A stretch of 64,000 nucleotides of DNA from Nephromyces sp. MM_2019 (taxonomy: Eukaryota; Apicomplexa; Aconoidasida; Nephromycida): the NCBI GenBank assembly GCA_015657535.1, contig JADHZB010001652.1, positions 62,001-126,000 on the forward strand, read 5' to 3'. The position numbers and the translations under genes are program-made. This document shows positions 38,201 through 50,200 of this stretch, piece after piece; position 1 is the first letter of the stretch, and the number at the start of each line of letters is the position of its first letter. The notes beneath the pieces are model-generated. The model saw nothing but the letters and a program-made list of their open reading frames with translations. It searched no databases and had not been told where the DNA came from.

Positions 38201-41200
38201 GGATTGGATTTTTTCCCATCCTTAGAGTACTAATTTTAATTTCTTACGCTCTGTGCTATCATTTTAAATACCGCTCTATTTTTTTGGTGTAAGGTCATTT
38301 TTCTTTGACTCTTCTGGATTGACATTGTAGTTTTTCCTTGTGTGCTGTTTATACGAAACTGGTAAATATAGTTGTCTATGCTTGAAAGTTTGCATCACTG
38401 TCTCTTGTGATACAATTTTAATAATATGCCAATTTCTATTTTATTCTGTGCTGTTTTGTGTATTCTACTTTCCTCATGTTACTTAGATTATTCTGGCATG
38501 ACGCGTAGCAGTGAAGTATCATTTGATGAAAAGAACAACGCTTGGTGGGTGCATTGGAAGAATCCTCAGAAGGACAGTGCAGATTCGATTTCTTTTAATG
38601 TAGACCTTTATGGATTTGAGACTGCCCGCAAGCTTGCCTATCAGCAGCATATTTTTAACGTCGAAACTAACGGAAAGGGGTCGCCTGCTAGCTCTAAGCG
38701 AGCGTTGGATGCGTCTGACTATACCGAAGATTTACCGCAAGACGAGGCTCCAGATGAAGCTGGAGATAGGCTTATGGAATTACAATCTGAACCTCAGTCT
38801 CATGGACGAAATTTCAAATCACAGCACGGCGGGCATAGTAATATTACAGAGCATGAGGCTCATTCAAAATTTTATCAACGAAATGCACCTTCCTCCACTA
38901 ACTTCTCTCAAGCAAGAGCTTCGAACTTTTCTAGAAACGACATTATTGTTTCCAACGTATTGGGAGGGTTTCGAAGCCCCTTTGAACCTGCCTCTTCTCA
39001 GGTGCATTCTGAGGCTTACATGAAAGAAGGGTGCAACGCGGCTGTTATGGCCTCTAATCGTACTTCGTCAATTCTTAAGGGAGGTGTACCGCCAACCCAG
39101 CTGCAGCATGGGGGTAATAAGGATGTGGCCACAGCCTCTGTGAGGCGTCATGCTGGGGGCTCAGATTTCTTTGATAATTTTCCTGCAACTGCCGCCGCAA
39201 TCAACACTAGTTCTGCAGGCGGGGGCGGTGTTTATCTAGATACTACATCTTATACGATTACTCAATTTGGATCTGGGAAATGGGTGGCTTGTTGGGAGAT
39301 CAATGGCCGGCTGCTGCAAAGGTCGTTTCTTATATCGCGTTTTGGTTATAGTCAAGCGAAGGTAATGGCTGAGGCTTGGAGAAGCCGTAAGTATGCCCAT
39401 ATGGTTAATGCTGTCTCGTCTTTTTCTGGAGCTAGTATCTCAGGTGTTATGCCTACTCCAGCTGTGAATAATCAAGCGATAAAATCGAGGGGGCGTGGCA
39501 GACCTCCGAAAGCGGATCGTAACGCTTTGAAGCAACCATGGAGCAAGCAGTTTACGTTTCAGAACTTGGCGAGCTCTAAGTTTTTGCCAGCAACTAGTGG
39601 TGATGGTAGTGGTTTAAAAATTGAGAAGCCAGGGAGGGGAGGAAAAACTGTGTATGATAGGTATGGTAACAAACTGGCTCGTAGAGAAATGTTACTAAAG
39701 AAGATGAAAAAGCAGAAGATGGCTGGAGGATATGTTATGACTTGGCTTGGTGAAGATAGAGGAAAACCTGATGAAAAGTGGAAAGCTTTCGGAGCAGCTG
39801 ATGAGCATAGCATGACTGAAAAGGGTTAGTAATAAATTTTTGGTGCATACAGGTTGATTTTATTTATTAGTGAACTTTTTTATCTCGAATTGTTGTCTTA
39901 AGTTTCTATGAATGGTTAGGGATATTGCAAGTTTGGCGTGATTCTCTTTTAAATGGTGGCTGTGCGTAACAGAGACATGTCTTGGTAATTCTCATGGCTA
40001 CTTTTCCCAGCGTAGAAGGCTTTGGAATGCTGTAAGTATGGTTGAAGGAACTGGAGAGCATTTTTATGCTAGCGACTTTCTTTCATTTCCTTCAGTGTGG
40101 ATATATTTTTAAGCAGGCAGATTTTATATGCAATATGTTCAGCATGCTTTATGGTCTCTCCAGCAACTTCATGGGGCGAACGTTTACTGAATGTAACGGT
40201 TACTGTGCTGCCTGAAGCTTTTTTTATGTGCATGTATGCTTTTGTATGCTTAGAAGCATTTGTGCTCTTTTGCTTTCCTGTCATTGACTTTAACTGCCCT
40301 TAACCCTTTTCTGTTTAACATATATGCAGGTAAAGTAAATCCCAATGCTATCTTTTTTTATTTAATTATCTAAACTCATTCCTGTATCACTTCTTTCTTT
40401 GATATCTTATTCCCTTCATCCTTGTACAACGTTTTGTGTGTTGATTGCTCACCTTCTTATTTAGGGACTAAAAAAAGGAAGAAGCATGGCACTGGAGGTT
40501 TTAACGCTTCTTCCTATGCACCATCGTGTGAAGGAAGTCCAGCTCGCCAAAGTGATGCACCCACTATTCCAGCGGGTTTATACTGGGACCCTGAAGAGGC
40601 TGCATGGTGTGTAACGATGCCACCCCAGTCATGGCAACTTTCTCCATTAGATCCAACCAGTAGTAGCCCCACTACTGATGGCGATGCTACTGTTCCAAAC
40701 TTGAAGGTTTTTCACTCTTCGGTATATGGGTACGACCAGGCGAAGCGGCTTGCCCTTTTGCACCAGAAAAAATTGGAAAAGCAGCTCTTACATTATTATT
40801 ATAATAGTGGCTCTCCTGGAATTGCCTACGAAAGATCTAGGCACTGTTGGAGGGTTACCTTTTGGATACCAAGCAAGCAGATGAGACGCAATAAATATTT
40901 TAATATAAGCAAGTATGGGTGGGAAAGAGCAAAGCAACTTGCCCTACTTTATCGACACAGGGTGGATGAGCTCAATGGAGAAGAACCACTCGATTGGGGC
41001 AGTGGCCCCAATCTTCCTCAACAGCCTGAAGATCAATTTTTACGACAGGTTCTTGAGGCTGACCATCCGTATACGGTGAAGTATAAGGCTTCTTCGGGAC
41101 TTGCTGGCCGACAATTGCGTTCAGACAACTGCCCTGGAGTTCACGATCGAGCTAAATTAATGAAGCCTGTGGCCAAAACACGTAAGAAGCGGTTAGAAAA

Positions 41201-42989
41201 GACAAAGGATGCTCTAGGAAGTCGTGGATCACAAATAAAGAGCTGGCATGTGAGGCTGCCTAAACGGAAAGTGTTGCCACAGAAACATTATGGCATGGAA
41301 GAAGAAGACGAAGAAGAAGAAGAAATATCGCCATACATAGTTGATCATCAGGAGATGCCTGAGGGGGAAGAATTCCATTCAGAAACAAATGAAAAAGAAG
41401 TTCCTTCCTGCTCGAGTAGCAGGCGAGATTCCCAAAGCAATGCTACTGTTACTGCTACGGATGGAAGCGAGAATGCTTATCATGTTCTTCCGGATTATTG
41501 CGTTGATAAGCAGGCACCAGTAGAAGCTCCGCGTATCTGGAGGCGTACTTCCGATCCAAATCATCCGACTTCCAACGTTAAAGGTGTTCATTACAGCAAA
41601 CGAGAGAATGCCTGGATTTGCCGATGGTCTGATGCGGAACTAAACAAGGTTGTTGTTAAGAGTTTCCAGGTAAAATTGCATGGCTTCGATGAGGCTAAGA
41701 GACTTGCAGAGAAACAAAGGTTGGAAAAGGAGGCAACGGGGCAAGCGAAAACTCGTGCACCTTCGGAAGCTTCAACCTCAATGATTAGGTATAGCAAGCC
41801 GCATGATAGCTTCCATGGAGCCTGGAAAGTTTTCTGGACGCACGATAACCATTCTTATGTTAAGTCATTTGATGTGAATGCTTCTGGTGCAATAAAGGCT
41901 CGACAGCTGGCCTGCAATTTCAAGCGAAAGATTGATATGCTGGTGAGGCAAGCGGACTACCCAAGGCGACTACCGCTTTCGTTAAAAAAGACTGCAGAGT
42001 TGCAGTCTAATATGGAGCCAGATCATTCTGAGCTAAATGATGAGATGATGCTCGAAGACGAGTTAGATGGATATGAGGATGAAGGCATGCCACAGAGCAA
42101 TAGTGAAATATCTTCAAAGACTGCTGGCGGCTTCAGCGCTGAGGAAAATCAACTGTCTTCCCGCTTAGCTAATCTTGAGAGATTTAAGAGCTTTGTAAAC
42201 TCTTTTCCCGAAAAGTATGCGGACGTCCGCAATACTCTCTCAAGGACATCTCCCAGAAGGTCATTGAAGCACTCAGGTCCCGTCATGGACGAGGGAGTAG
42301 GAAACAGCGGCCTAGATGCTAGTAGAAATTTTTACCCCAACAAATTCTATAATATGGAGACATGTGAAAATGAAGAATCTCAATCAGACGAGGAATTTTC
42401 TCAGAGTCCTCATTCTGCGAATGCTGGTGTTACTTCTTCAGTGCGGCTATGCATGAAGACGGACAAGCCTAGAGCTCATGACCTGGAAACATCAAAGGGC
42501 TCTAAGAGGGAAGTTAAGATGGCGGCTAACTACCATGGGAATATCAAGTACCCTTTAAGGGAGTTAGATTCAGTGCATGCGCAGGCACCTCAAAATTCTG
42601 GAGAAAGTCTTCAAGTGGAAAACCTCCGGGGTGAAGACATAGGAGATGATATGAGAGGCCCAATTCCTGTTAATTCGTCAAGGGTTGAACCTCATCGGGT
42701 GAATACAGATATTTATGACGAAAGTGCTGACGAAAGTGATGTAGATGCTTCGAGCCATCACTTATTAAGCGCATCTCCAGACCACTCTGATGCAATGAGC
42801 GATGATGAAAATGCAGATCATAGCGACAAAGAACGTAGTTGTAGTTTGGAACCTGTTAATCGATATTATATGAAAAGTGATATAGGTCATCAATCCCGAT
42901 ACGAACATCATGTTCAGGAAGGAATTGGGATATCCGTGGCATCTTATAATGGGCTGTCTCCGAATGAAGGAATTTTAGAAATTCCTTAG
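35251..42989 (+). CDS. ApiAP2 transcription factor with seven AP2 domains and an AT-hook
   Basis: Exons 35251-36151, 37060-37959, 38487-39824 and 40465-42989 give 1,887 residues; all three introns are phase 1. AP2 domains are the apicomplexan DNA-binding module, with three beta-strands and a helix whose signature here is [Y/H]G[F/W/Y]xxA[K/R]xLA. They lie at about residues 213-272 (FWVCYWSRNGQKLWKQFS; KHGFEVAQQLA), 607-655 (AWWVHWKNP; LYGFETARKLA), 850-910 (WVACWEINGRLLQRSF; RFGYSQAKVMA), 1083-1150 (VYGYDQAKRLA), 1162-1217 (CWRVTFWIPSKQMRRNKYF; KYGWERAKQLA), 1412-1470 (AWICRWSDAELNK; LHGFDEAKRLA) and 1486-1542 (AWKVFWTHDNHSYVKSFDV). An AT-hook, KSRGRGRPPKA, follows the third domain. Acidic and Ser-rich linkers separate the modules. 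The start ATG follows an in-frame stop. Nuclear gene regulation is inferred from the family; the target sequence is unknown. Confidence 0.95.
38014..38077 (+). repeat. G/T-rich tract with quadruplex-type G runs in AP2 intron 2
   Basis: The sense strand has GGG runs at 38014, 38018, 38032 and 38036, with further GGG runs to about 38077, all within GT-rich sequence starting about 54 nt after the exon 2 donor (37960). The pattern fits a two-tier-loop G-quadruplex motif (loops of 1, 11 and 1 nt). Confidence 0.6.
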
Positions 42990-43178
42990 ATGAATATTTT
43001 AGCTGATGAAGAGATGGGGCCGCCATCATGTGGTGATGTTTTTAAAATTTTTGAGGGAATCAGCTTGAAGATTAGTAACTTAGAGCCTCTTTATGGTTAT
43101 CATGCGGTGGATATGAAGTATTATGCGGCTGTAGCTGCTGTAGTAACTGTTTGTAGGAGCAGTCCGCATCAGGTTTGA
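42990..43178 (+). other. In-frame 62-codon extension directly after the AP2 stop
   Basis: The AP2 stop codon TAG (42987-42989) is followed at once by ATG and 62 further open codons in the same frame (MNILADEEMGPPSCGDVFK and on to CRSSPHQV), ending at 43178. It may be a chance open stretch in the 3' UTR or a readthrough extension. No domain is recognised. Confidence 0.4.
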
Positions 43179-46100
43179 AATAGCGTTAAGTGCTATAGGG
43201 CAGTGGGAGGCGCCTTTTTAGAATAATCGGTACGCTAGCTGCTATAATATCGGGAACATTTTTGTATTTCCGACTTTTTGCCATGTAGTTGGTCGAAAGT
43301 TTGAGATAGCTGGCTGGGGAAAGAGTAGAAAACTAAAGCTTAAAATTTTTTTTTTGCGTTTTGTAGAGATTGAAGGTTAATACGGGTAGTAATGGATGGA
43401 AGCTTTCGGGGAAGTGAAGCCTGTCAAAGGCTGAGTTCTAAGTCGGAGTAGAGAATGAAGTCCTCCAGAAGACTTCAAATATGCCGGAAGATCTGCTTGC
43501 TGAAATAGTAGCAAATAGAAAAATTGCATTGAACATTTGCTTTGATGATTAGCACAGCATGAATATTATGGTGGCAAAAGTTGATATCAAACCGATAATA
43601 CATACAACTTTTTTGCTGCCTTCAGTTAGCTATCGTTTTATGGGTACCGGTATTTTCGCTGTTGTCTGTCTTGAAACCATGAATGTGCCAATCATTAGCT
43701 GGGGAGTCCAAGTTTTTTCCGTGGCGTGGGGCTGGTGGGGTTGTGGAATTCTGCAGTGCCGAGTGCATAGTTTCGTCGCATAGGTGTTTTTACGGGGTCG
43801 CCCTTGCCTTCTACCGGAGTGTATTTGCAAAAACTTTGGAAAAGTCACATTTCACAGTCTGGCGGTGCCAAGCTTTCGCCACCAGAGTATAATGGCTAGT
43901 TTTCTCTACGGTGGGATCTGCTTCTGTCCTGCAACCTATTAATTAAGGCATCACGACTGTTTGAGTTGAGCTTATAGACCATGTACATGTTTATTGGATT
44001 GTGGGTAATCTGGCTTCTTCTTTTATGGTGTCTTGCTTCACCGCGTACTTATCCGTGGCAATGAACTTCGCCGTTACCCCTTTAACTTTAGATCTGGCTT
44101 TAAATTGCTTCGGCTTGCCTTGAATTTTTGTGAACACCGAACATAGTACTCAGAAATCTGGCATGTTGTAACTGAGGCTTCCCCTTAGGTCTGCCTGTTA
44201 CACAGGTGGCCTGCCTCTAAAGTCTTAAATATTTTGTTAGCAGAGATATATTCCGTGCGAACTGCAGTTAAGTAAAAGGTGTTGTACGGCAGATGGGTTT
44301 TTCTGGGTATATGTATTAGCCTAGTTTAAAAATAAAATTGGGAATATGGTGGTATGGTGTGTGCTCTACGTAGTCAGTGTTTTCTCTCCACCGTCTGGAA
44401 GGGTTTTGTACCCGTCTCTTGCAGCTCTAAGATAGCTTTGGGATTTTGGTCGGACTCTTTCACTCGTCACTTATTCATGTAGTTCATGGCTTCGGTGGGA
44501 ATTAGCTTTTACCTGGTGAGCTGCGAATATATAGCTACTCTTCAAGAACTGTAATACATGTCGTGGTTTAGGAAACTAGGTAATCCAACTCGGGTGCTTA
44601 ACCAACAAGTACACGTGGTGCCCTGAATGAAGATGCCGATTATAGTCCATGTAATATCGTATAAATGTTTTGGGACACTCGTATGTACCCTTAGTTTACT
44701 GCCACGAAGCCGTAATGCTTTCTACTACCTATTATTGGTATCAGGAGAATGAAATTTCCAATATTTCGTTTACCTCTAAAAGATGTGGCATTCTTCTATT
44801 ATGTGTAAACCTCAGTGGTAGCGTGGGTGCTTTCATCTCGGCGCCTTTTTTATGTCAACATGCCAAGCGAGTTGCTCGTGCGAGGGTACTCACACGTAGA
44901 ACCTTCGAGTTCACCCTTGTACGCGGCGTGATTCGAGTAAACTACTAATGTAGCCAGTTTCGCTCACGCTTCACTGCTGTTTAGATATGCTTGAAACTTT
45001 CGTAAATAATTGAGTAACATATCCATATTAAATTTGCCATCCAGCGTCTTTAACGCGAGAAAAGTAGAAGCTTCTCATAGAGTGAGTGTGCTATTTACAA
45101 ACTTGTACATGCAGCGCTAGGCGTATCGTATTACTCCTCCAAAGACATGGAAGCACGTAACATATTGAGTACGCACTGAGACAAGGGCTCTTACCGGGTA
45201 CCGGGGATGCGCTAGTTACTAAGCCTCTTCCACAAACCCTACCCGGCATGCGGCGAGTTGCTTAGTTTCGGCCAGTGGTTGCAGCGTCGCTATGATGCGC
45301 ATCGTCCAAGTAGGGTACTCCCGCATCATGGTGCCCGTAAAATGTAAAATGAAGGTGCAGGTAGGCTCCTTTCTCCCGCTTCATTGAACTTCAGGATGGC
45401 GTTCGATTATGCGCGCTATTTTTGGACTTTGATTGCCTTCGTTCAAAGATACCAGAGCGCGGTATATATGCGGTTTAATGAAGATTCTTTCCGAATAACA
45501 TGGCGCGAAGCTAGATTATGCGATGAATGCAGGAAGCTGAATCTTAGATTTTCTCAAAATCATCAGATTTTATGACCAAGCGGGGCTAAGATGGGTTTTC
45601 CGAGGAAGACCTTATCGAGGGACTGGCGGCAATTTCTTTCGAAGGTAGTTTAATACGTGAACATTAACCAAGGCCTGTGCTTCGGAGCTTCCTAAGTTTC
45701 CACGCTACCGATAAAATTAATACAAGAAGACTTCTTCGTGCTAGTAGCTGCTTATTAGCAGCATGCAGTGATGTCAAACTATATACACCTTATAGAGAGC
45801 ATCTGTACACGCGATGGGCCAGTTTATTTGTGATAATATTGTACTCTCCTCTTATGCCCCCTACTACCATGAATCTTAAGTGAATATATGACCGCTGCTT
45901 GGCTTAATTGGGTCCTATCTAACCAAGCTGGACATTAATTGCCGCAGTTTAACTTGGTTGAATTTTTTTTCAGCAGATTTCAAGTAAGATGTGAGAGCAA
46001 GCAGACGTATAGAGGCGTGCATATTAAAGCAATCATGTGTAGCCATTTGCACGCTACCCTTGACTTCAAGGTTTTTGCCACCTTTTTTTGCACGTTTTTT

Positions 46101-47260
46101 GGATATAGCAATCTTTTCTGCATAGCAGCTATCGCACGTCGCAAGCTATCTGAGACGTGTTTAAGAATGAAGTATTAATTAACCCCCCCCTTAATATCCT
46201 CAAGTGGGAATCTCTGTAAAGCGTCCCTTAGTGAGCTATTATGTGTGCAGGAGGGACCCAAAACATTTAAAAAGCCAGCAGATAGGAAAAATGTTTCCCA
46301 AGTGGCTGGCGAAATAAGGATAAATACACCGGCGACGCTGATTTTGATTTAACTCTGTGTACCATTATGTCAGCATGATGCAAAAGCGCTCTTACAAAAA
46401 TCCCCTATTTCTCAGTAGAAGTTAGTTTCAACACCATTATCGGCAAGCAACCTAATTACCGATTTACACTTGTCATTCTTATTTGGATCAATTAGCGTTG
46501 AAAAACTAGCTATATCATCAGCAAAGTCCGCACAGCGAATCCCCGGCAATGCACCTCCTCAAATTCTCATTGAGCGGAACATCAGAGGTGATACGGTGTT
46601 CTGCAATTGCTTGATGACGTTATAAGTGTAAATTCCTGAAACATACGTCCCTGCAATTGCACGTGCGATAAAAAGTTTAGCAGCGATGAAGAAAACGCAA
46701 GTTCATGTTCTTCATGCTCCGCTGCTAGCAGTTATAGCCGCTAAGGACACTTCGCTTTAGTGTGTTAATCAGTAATTTTCCGGGAATTAACTTTACAAGC
46801 TTTTCTGCCACTTTTGAGGCCATAAAGCTTTCATCGCACGTACATAGCACGCAAGCCTGTAAAAAATTTTTTCATGGAAGAAAGCATACCTTCACAAATT
46901 TTTTTAATATATGGTAACGATTTAGCGTTAATTATTTGATGTCGCTGTCGCCGCGCCTGCTGGATTTGCAAGCGACTCATGGGGACCAAGAAAGCATACG
47001 AGCCACTCCGCTTATGTATTGCGAGGTGGAATATCTTGCTTTCTGTAGATGCCATGCCCAATAGTTAAGTTTAGGAAAGGAATGGAATATACTCTATTCT
47101 TAGGAGTTGTAGAACGTATTGTAGTGTGTACACCTTTGTCTTTATCGGTATATAAAATGAGGGAACCTCGCTTTTTTTCCTCATTACATGTCGAGCTTGT
47201 GATGGCATCAGCAATTCAAATATCCCGCAAATACGTAGCTAATTTCCAGGATGCTGCTAG
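43179..47260. other. Unresolved higher-GC interval between the AP2 gene and the 47-kb gene
   Basis: GC- and CpG-richer DNA (clearest at 44.8-45.6 kb). Plausible plus-strand exon fragments with acceptors lie near 46251 (EGPKTFKKPADRKNVSQ), 46427 (EVSFNTIIGKQPNYRF) and 46537 (RIPGNAPPQILIERNIR, donor GTGATA). They could be 5' exons of the 47-kb gene. Left of 46 kb I see nothing I can support. Confidence 0.3.
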
Positions 47261-50200
47261 ACAGAAGATGCTTCTGATTTGATGGACTACAAGTTCTTCA
47301 CGCCTAAAGAGAGAACTACTATGGACTGGAAAGAACTTGAGCACTTCACAAGCCTGCTGGAATCAGTGATCACTGAGTTCACCGTTGAATGTACTTTACT
47401 GCAAAAAATTACACAGCAAAATGGGCTCTCAGGCCCCTAAACCACATTAACTAAGGATAGGCAGTCGAATGATCCCGTATTCCTAGGACCAAGGAAGCGC
47501 AATATCCTCTGCCAGTCGCAGAGTTACTTCGCAGGAGATTATCACGAAAGTGCCAGTGACACCGCCATGACTTTATCAGCTAATTCAGGTGTACTCAACT
47601 TCACCGCTGCCTATGATTATTTAACCCATACTCTTTATCCAGAGGCAGAAAAAAGTACCGGTAACGGAGGTGCGACGGCAGAAAAAAACAATATTTTTGC
47701 AGTACAATCGGGCACGCCGGTGTCTCCAGCATATCGTCTGAGACCTTACGGTGCATCCGCCGATAGTCAGACTGTAAGTGGTACGACAGCGTCTACTGGA
47801 TATGCAGGAAAATTTGGAGAGCGCCCTAAATTACTCGGGACAACATGTGGCTTCCCTGAAGCCCCCCTGAGTTACAGTGATACCCCAGCAGGTAGCTATT
47901 ACTACTTGTGCAAAAGCCAATTTCCTCAATCTACATCAACGACTAATGCGACCCAGCGAGAAAGCTTGAAATCCCCATCCTTTTATGGATTCCAAAATAA
48001 TCCTCTTCAATCGTCCAACATTGTTTACAATTCATTTGAAGCAGCTACTTCTGCAGACGTAGGGAGATATGTATTAACCGTAGAAAATCTATTTCCTTCT
48101 TCCCAACCTTCACTGCAGTATGAGACCTCAAAAATCATTGGGAGTATCACTCTGGATGATATGTCGAAAAATTCTAGTGTAACTAAAGAAAATGGGGCAG
48201 AAAGTTCAGAAGGGGCCTATAGGCCAATATCCTACCGCAGTCGGGAAGCACTTGAAGCTTATCCTGGCTATGAGCGAAGTAACTATAATTCCTGTCGACT
48301 GATGCAGCCATACGATCCTATGAGAGCACCTTCAGCTGCTGGGGAGATATTGAAAGTTCGAAAAGTTCAGAAACATACTAGCGTAGGTAGTGTTGGCCCT
48401 GTTTCTTCAGAGAGCGTCGAAAGCCGTCTGCAAAACCAAGCGCAATCAAACCAAAAAAAATTTATGGGGGTAAAAATGTCGGTGAATGGCTATAAGCCAG
48501 CTAAACGAAACGTTGCAGCTGTACAAGCAAGCACAGTAAAAAAGCCGTCCGGGAGGGCCGATAGAATCATTCTGGAAAGTGAGCGACTTATAGCATCTGG
48601 AGAAGCTCTGACAACAAATGTAGCGCAGCCGCTGAGAAGCAAGCCTCATCAGGAATGCGGTGACAGGGAAGTGAGCGAACAAGATGCAAATGCGATGATG
48701 ACTAAAGGGAAATCAACTTTAGGTTCTTACAAAATCTTCGTTGACAGCCTCTTCTCATCTTGTAATCTAATTTGTGAGAAGGAGGAGAAGTGCAGCCCTA
48801 TGGAGCCCGTAAAGAAGATAAACAACTCAGCAGGACCAGATAGACACACTAATTTTAATGAGACAAGTGAGTTAAAGCCCGAAGACATATGTAAAAATAA
48901 GAATGGTAGCTCCTGCGATGGCCTTCAGATTAGTTAGCGGTTACCTCTACTAGACAAGATGCCCTCGGTTCATGAGAACCATCGAAAAATAGATATAGAG
49001 ATATGCACACCTAATTTTAGTGATTGTTTTGCACATCTGCAACGTGAGCAAACATAAGAAAAACAGATCGAACTCCTCGAAGACTAAAGGCATCTGGATT
49101 AGGGTCTGAGATAAAAATATAGCTGCTTCAAGGTGAAGGTCATCGTTTTAAGCTGGCTTACATTCTTTCCAACTTAATCCCAAGTCAATTCAACACGCAT
49201 TTAGTACAAAATCCCGTTCCTTCTTATGAGATTTAAACTGGCGGTGGAAATTTTCCCTATGACAAACCTAGAAATACCGTAGATAGGAATAAGCGTACAT
49301 AGAGAATCATGGGCTGAAATTCCAATCCTAAAACCATATAAAAAAGTGAAGGTTCCATAATTTTTGTAGTGCTGGTAGCTATCAAGCTTTCGAATAAATT
49401 CTTTAATACAACTTAAAGCGCAGGAAGAATAGGAATACAGTGCTAGCAATGATATTTTCATCTGGATACTCAAGGGCGAAGTGGTTATGAGCGCCTTGAG
49501 CAATATTTTATGACAAGAAGATTGCTGTAGGACATCATCTTTATAAAAAAAGAGATGCATCAGAGAGCCTAGAATGTGGCACAGCCGAGCGAAGTAGATG
49601 CAGAAAAGTCGCAGTCCTTAAAAATTATGGGGGAGCCTACATTCCTGAATATTGTTTATTTCAGCGTTTTATCCCACCAAGTATATTAAATAATAGTAGG
49701 TTAAAATTGTGTGCCAAGTGCCAAACAGTAATCTAGCTACTCCAATTGGCTAAAAAAATGGCATGTAGTCGCTTTAGCAATAGTCTCATAATAACGAAAT
49801 ATTCTTACTATCCACCAATCCTGCTAAATGTTGCATATTCATCTCAGATGGAGGTCATGATTCATCTTACCTCCGTGGATCTGAAACCCTACATGAGGCG
49901 TATGATGACCCTCAAAGAGCTTTTCCTCCTGAAGTAATTTCAAGGCAGGGAAAGGATATCAGAGATCACAATCAAATACCAGCAGAAAAAATTAGTTCGC
50001 CGAACCAAGCGGAGGTTAAAAGCATGCCACTATCATGTGAAAATCAGGAAATGTTTCAACGCTATTTTTATGGATGATGCTGCTTTTGGAATCAAAATGG
50101 CGAGCAAGGGTCACGTGATTTAGACATCAGTATAGGCTTTTGCATTAACTTTTTCAGGGCATTATAGCAAGATTATAGATATCTCACATATTTTTCAGCA

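Noticed and set aside
46537..46610. Possible Sm/LSm-like fragment (IRGDTVFCN)
   Set aside because: Only a short IRG-type match; no Sm1 motif or neighbouring exon was found to support it.
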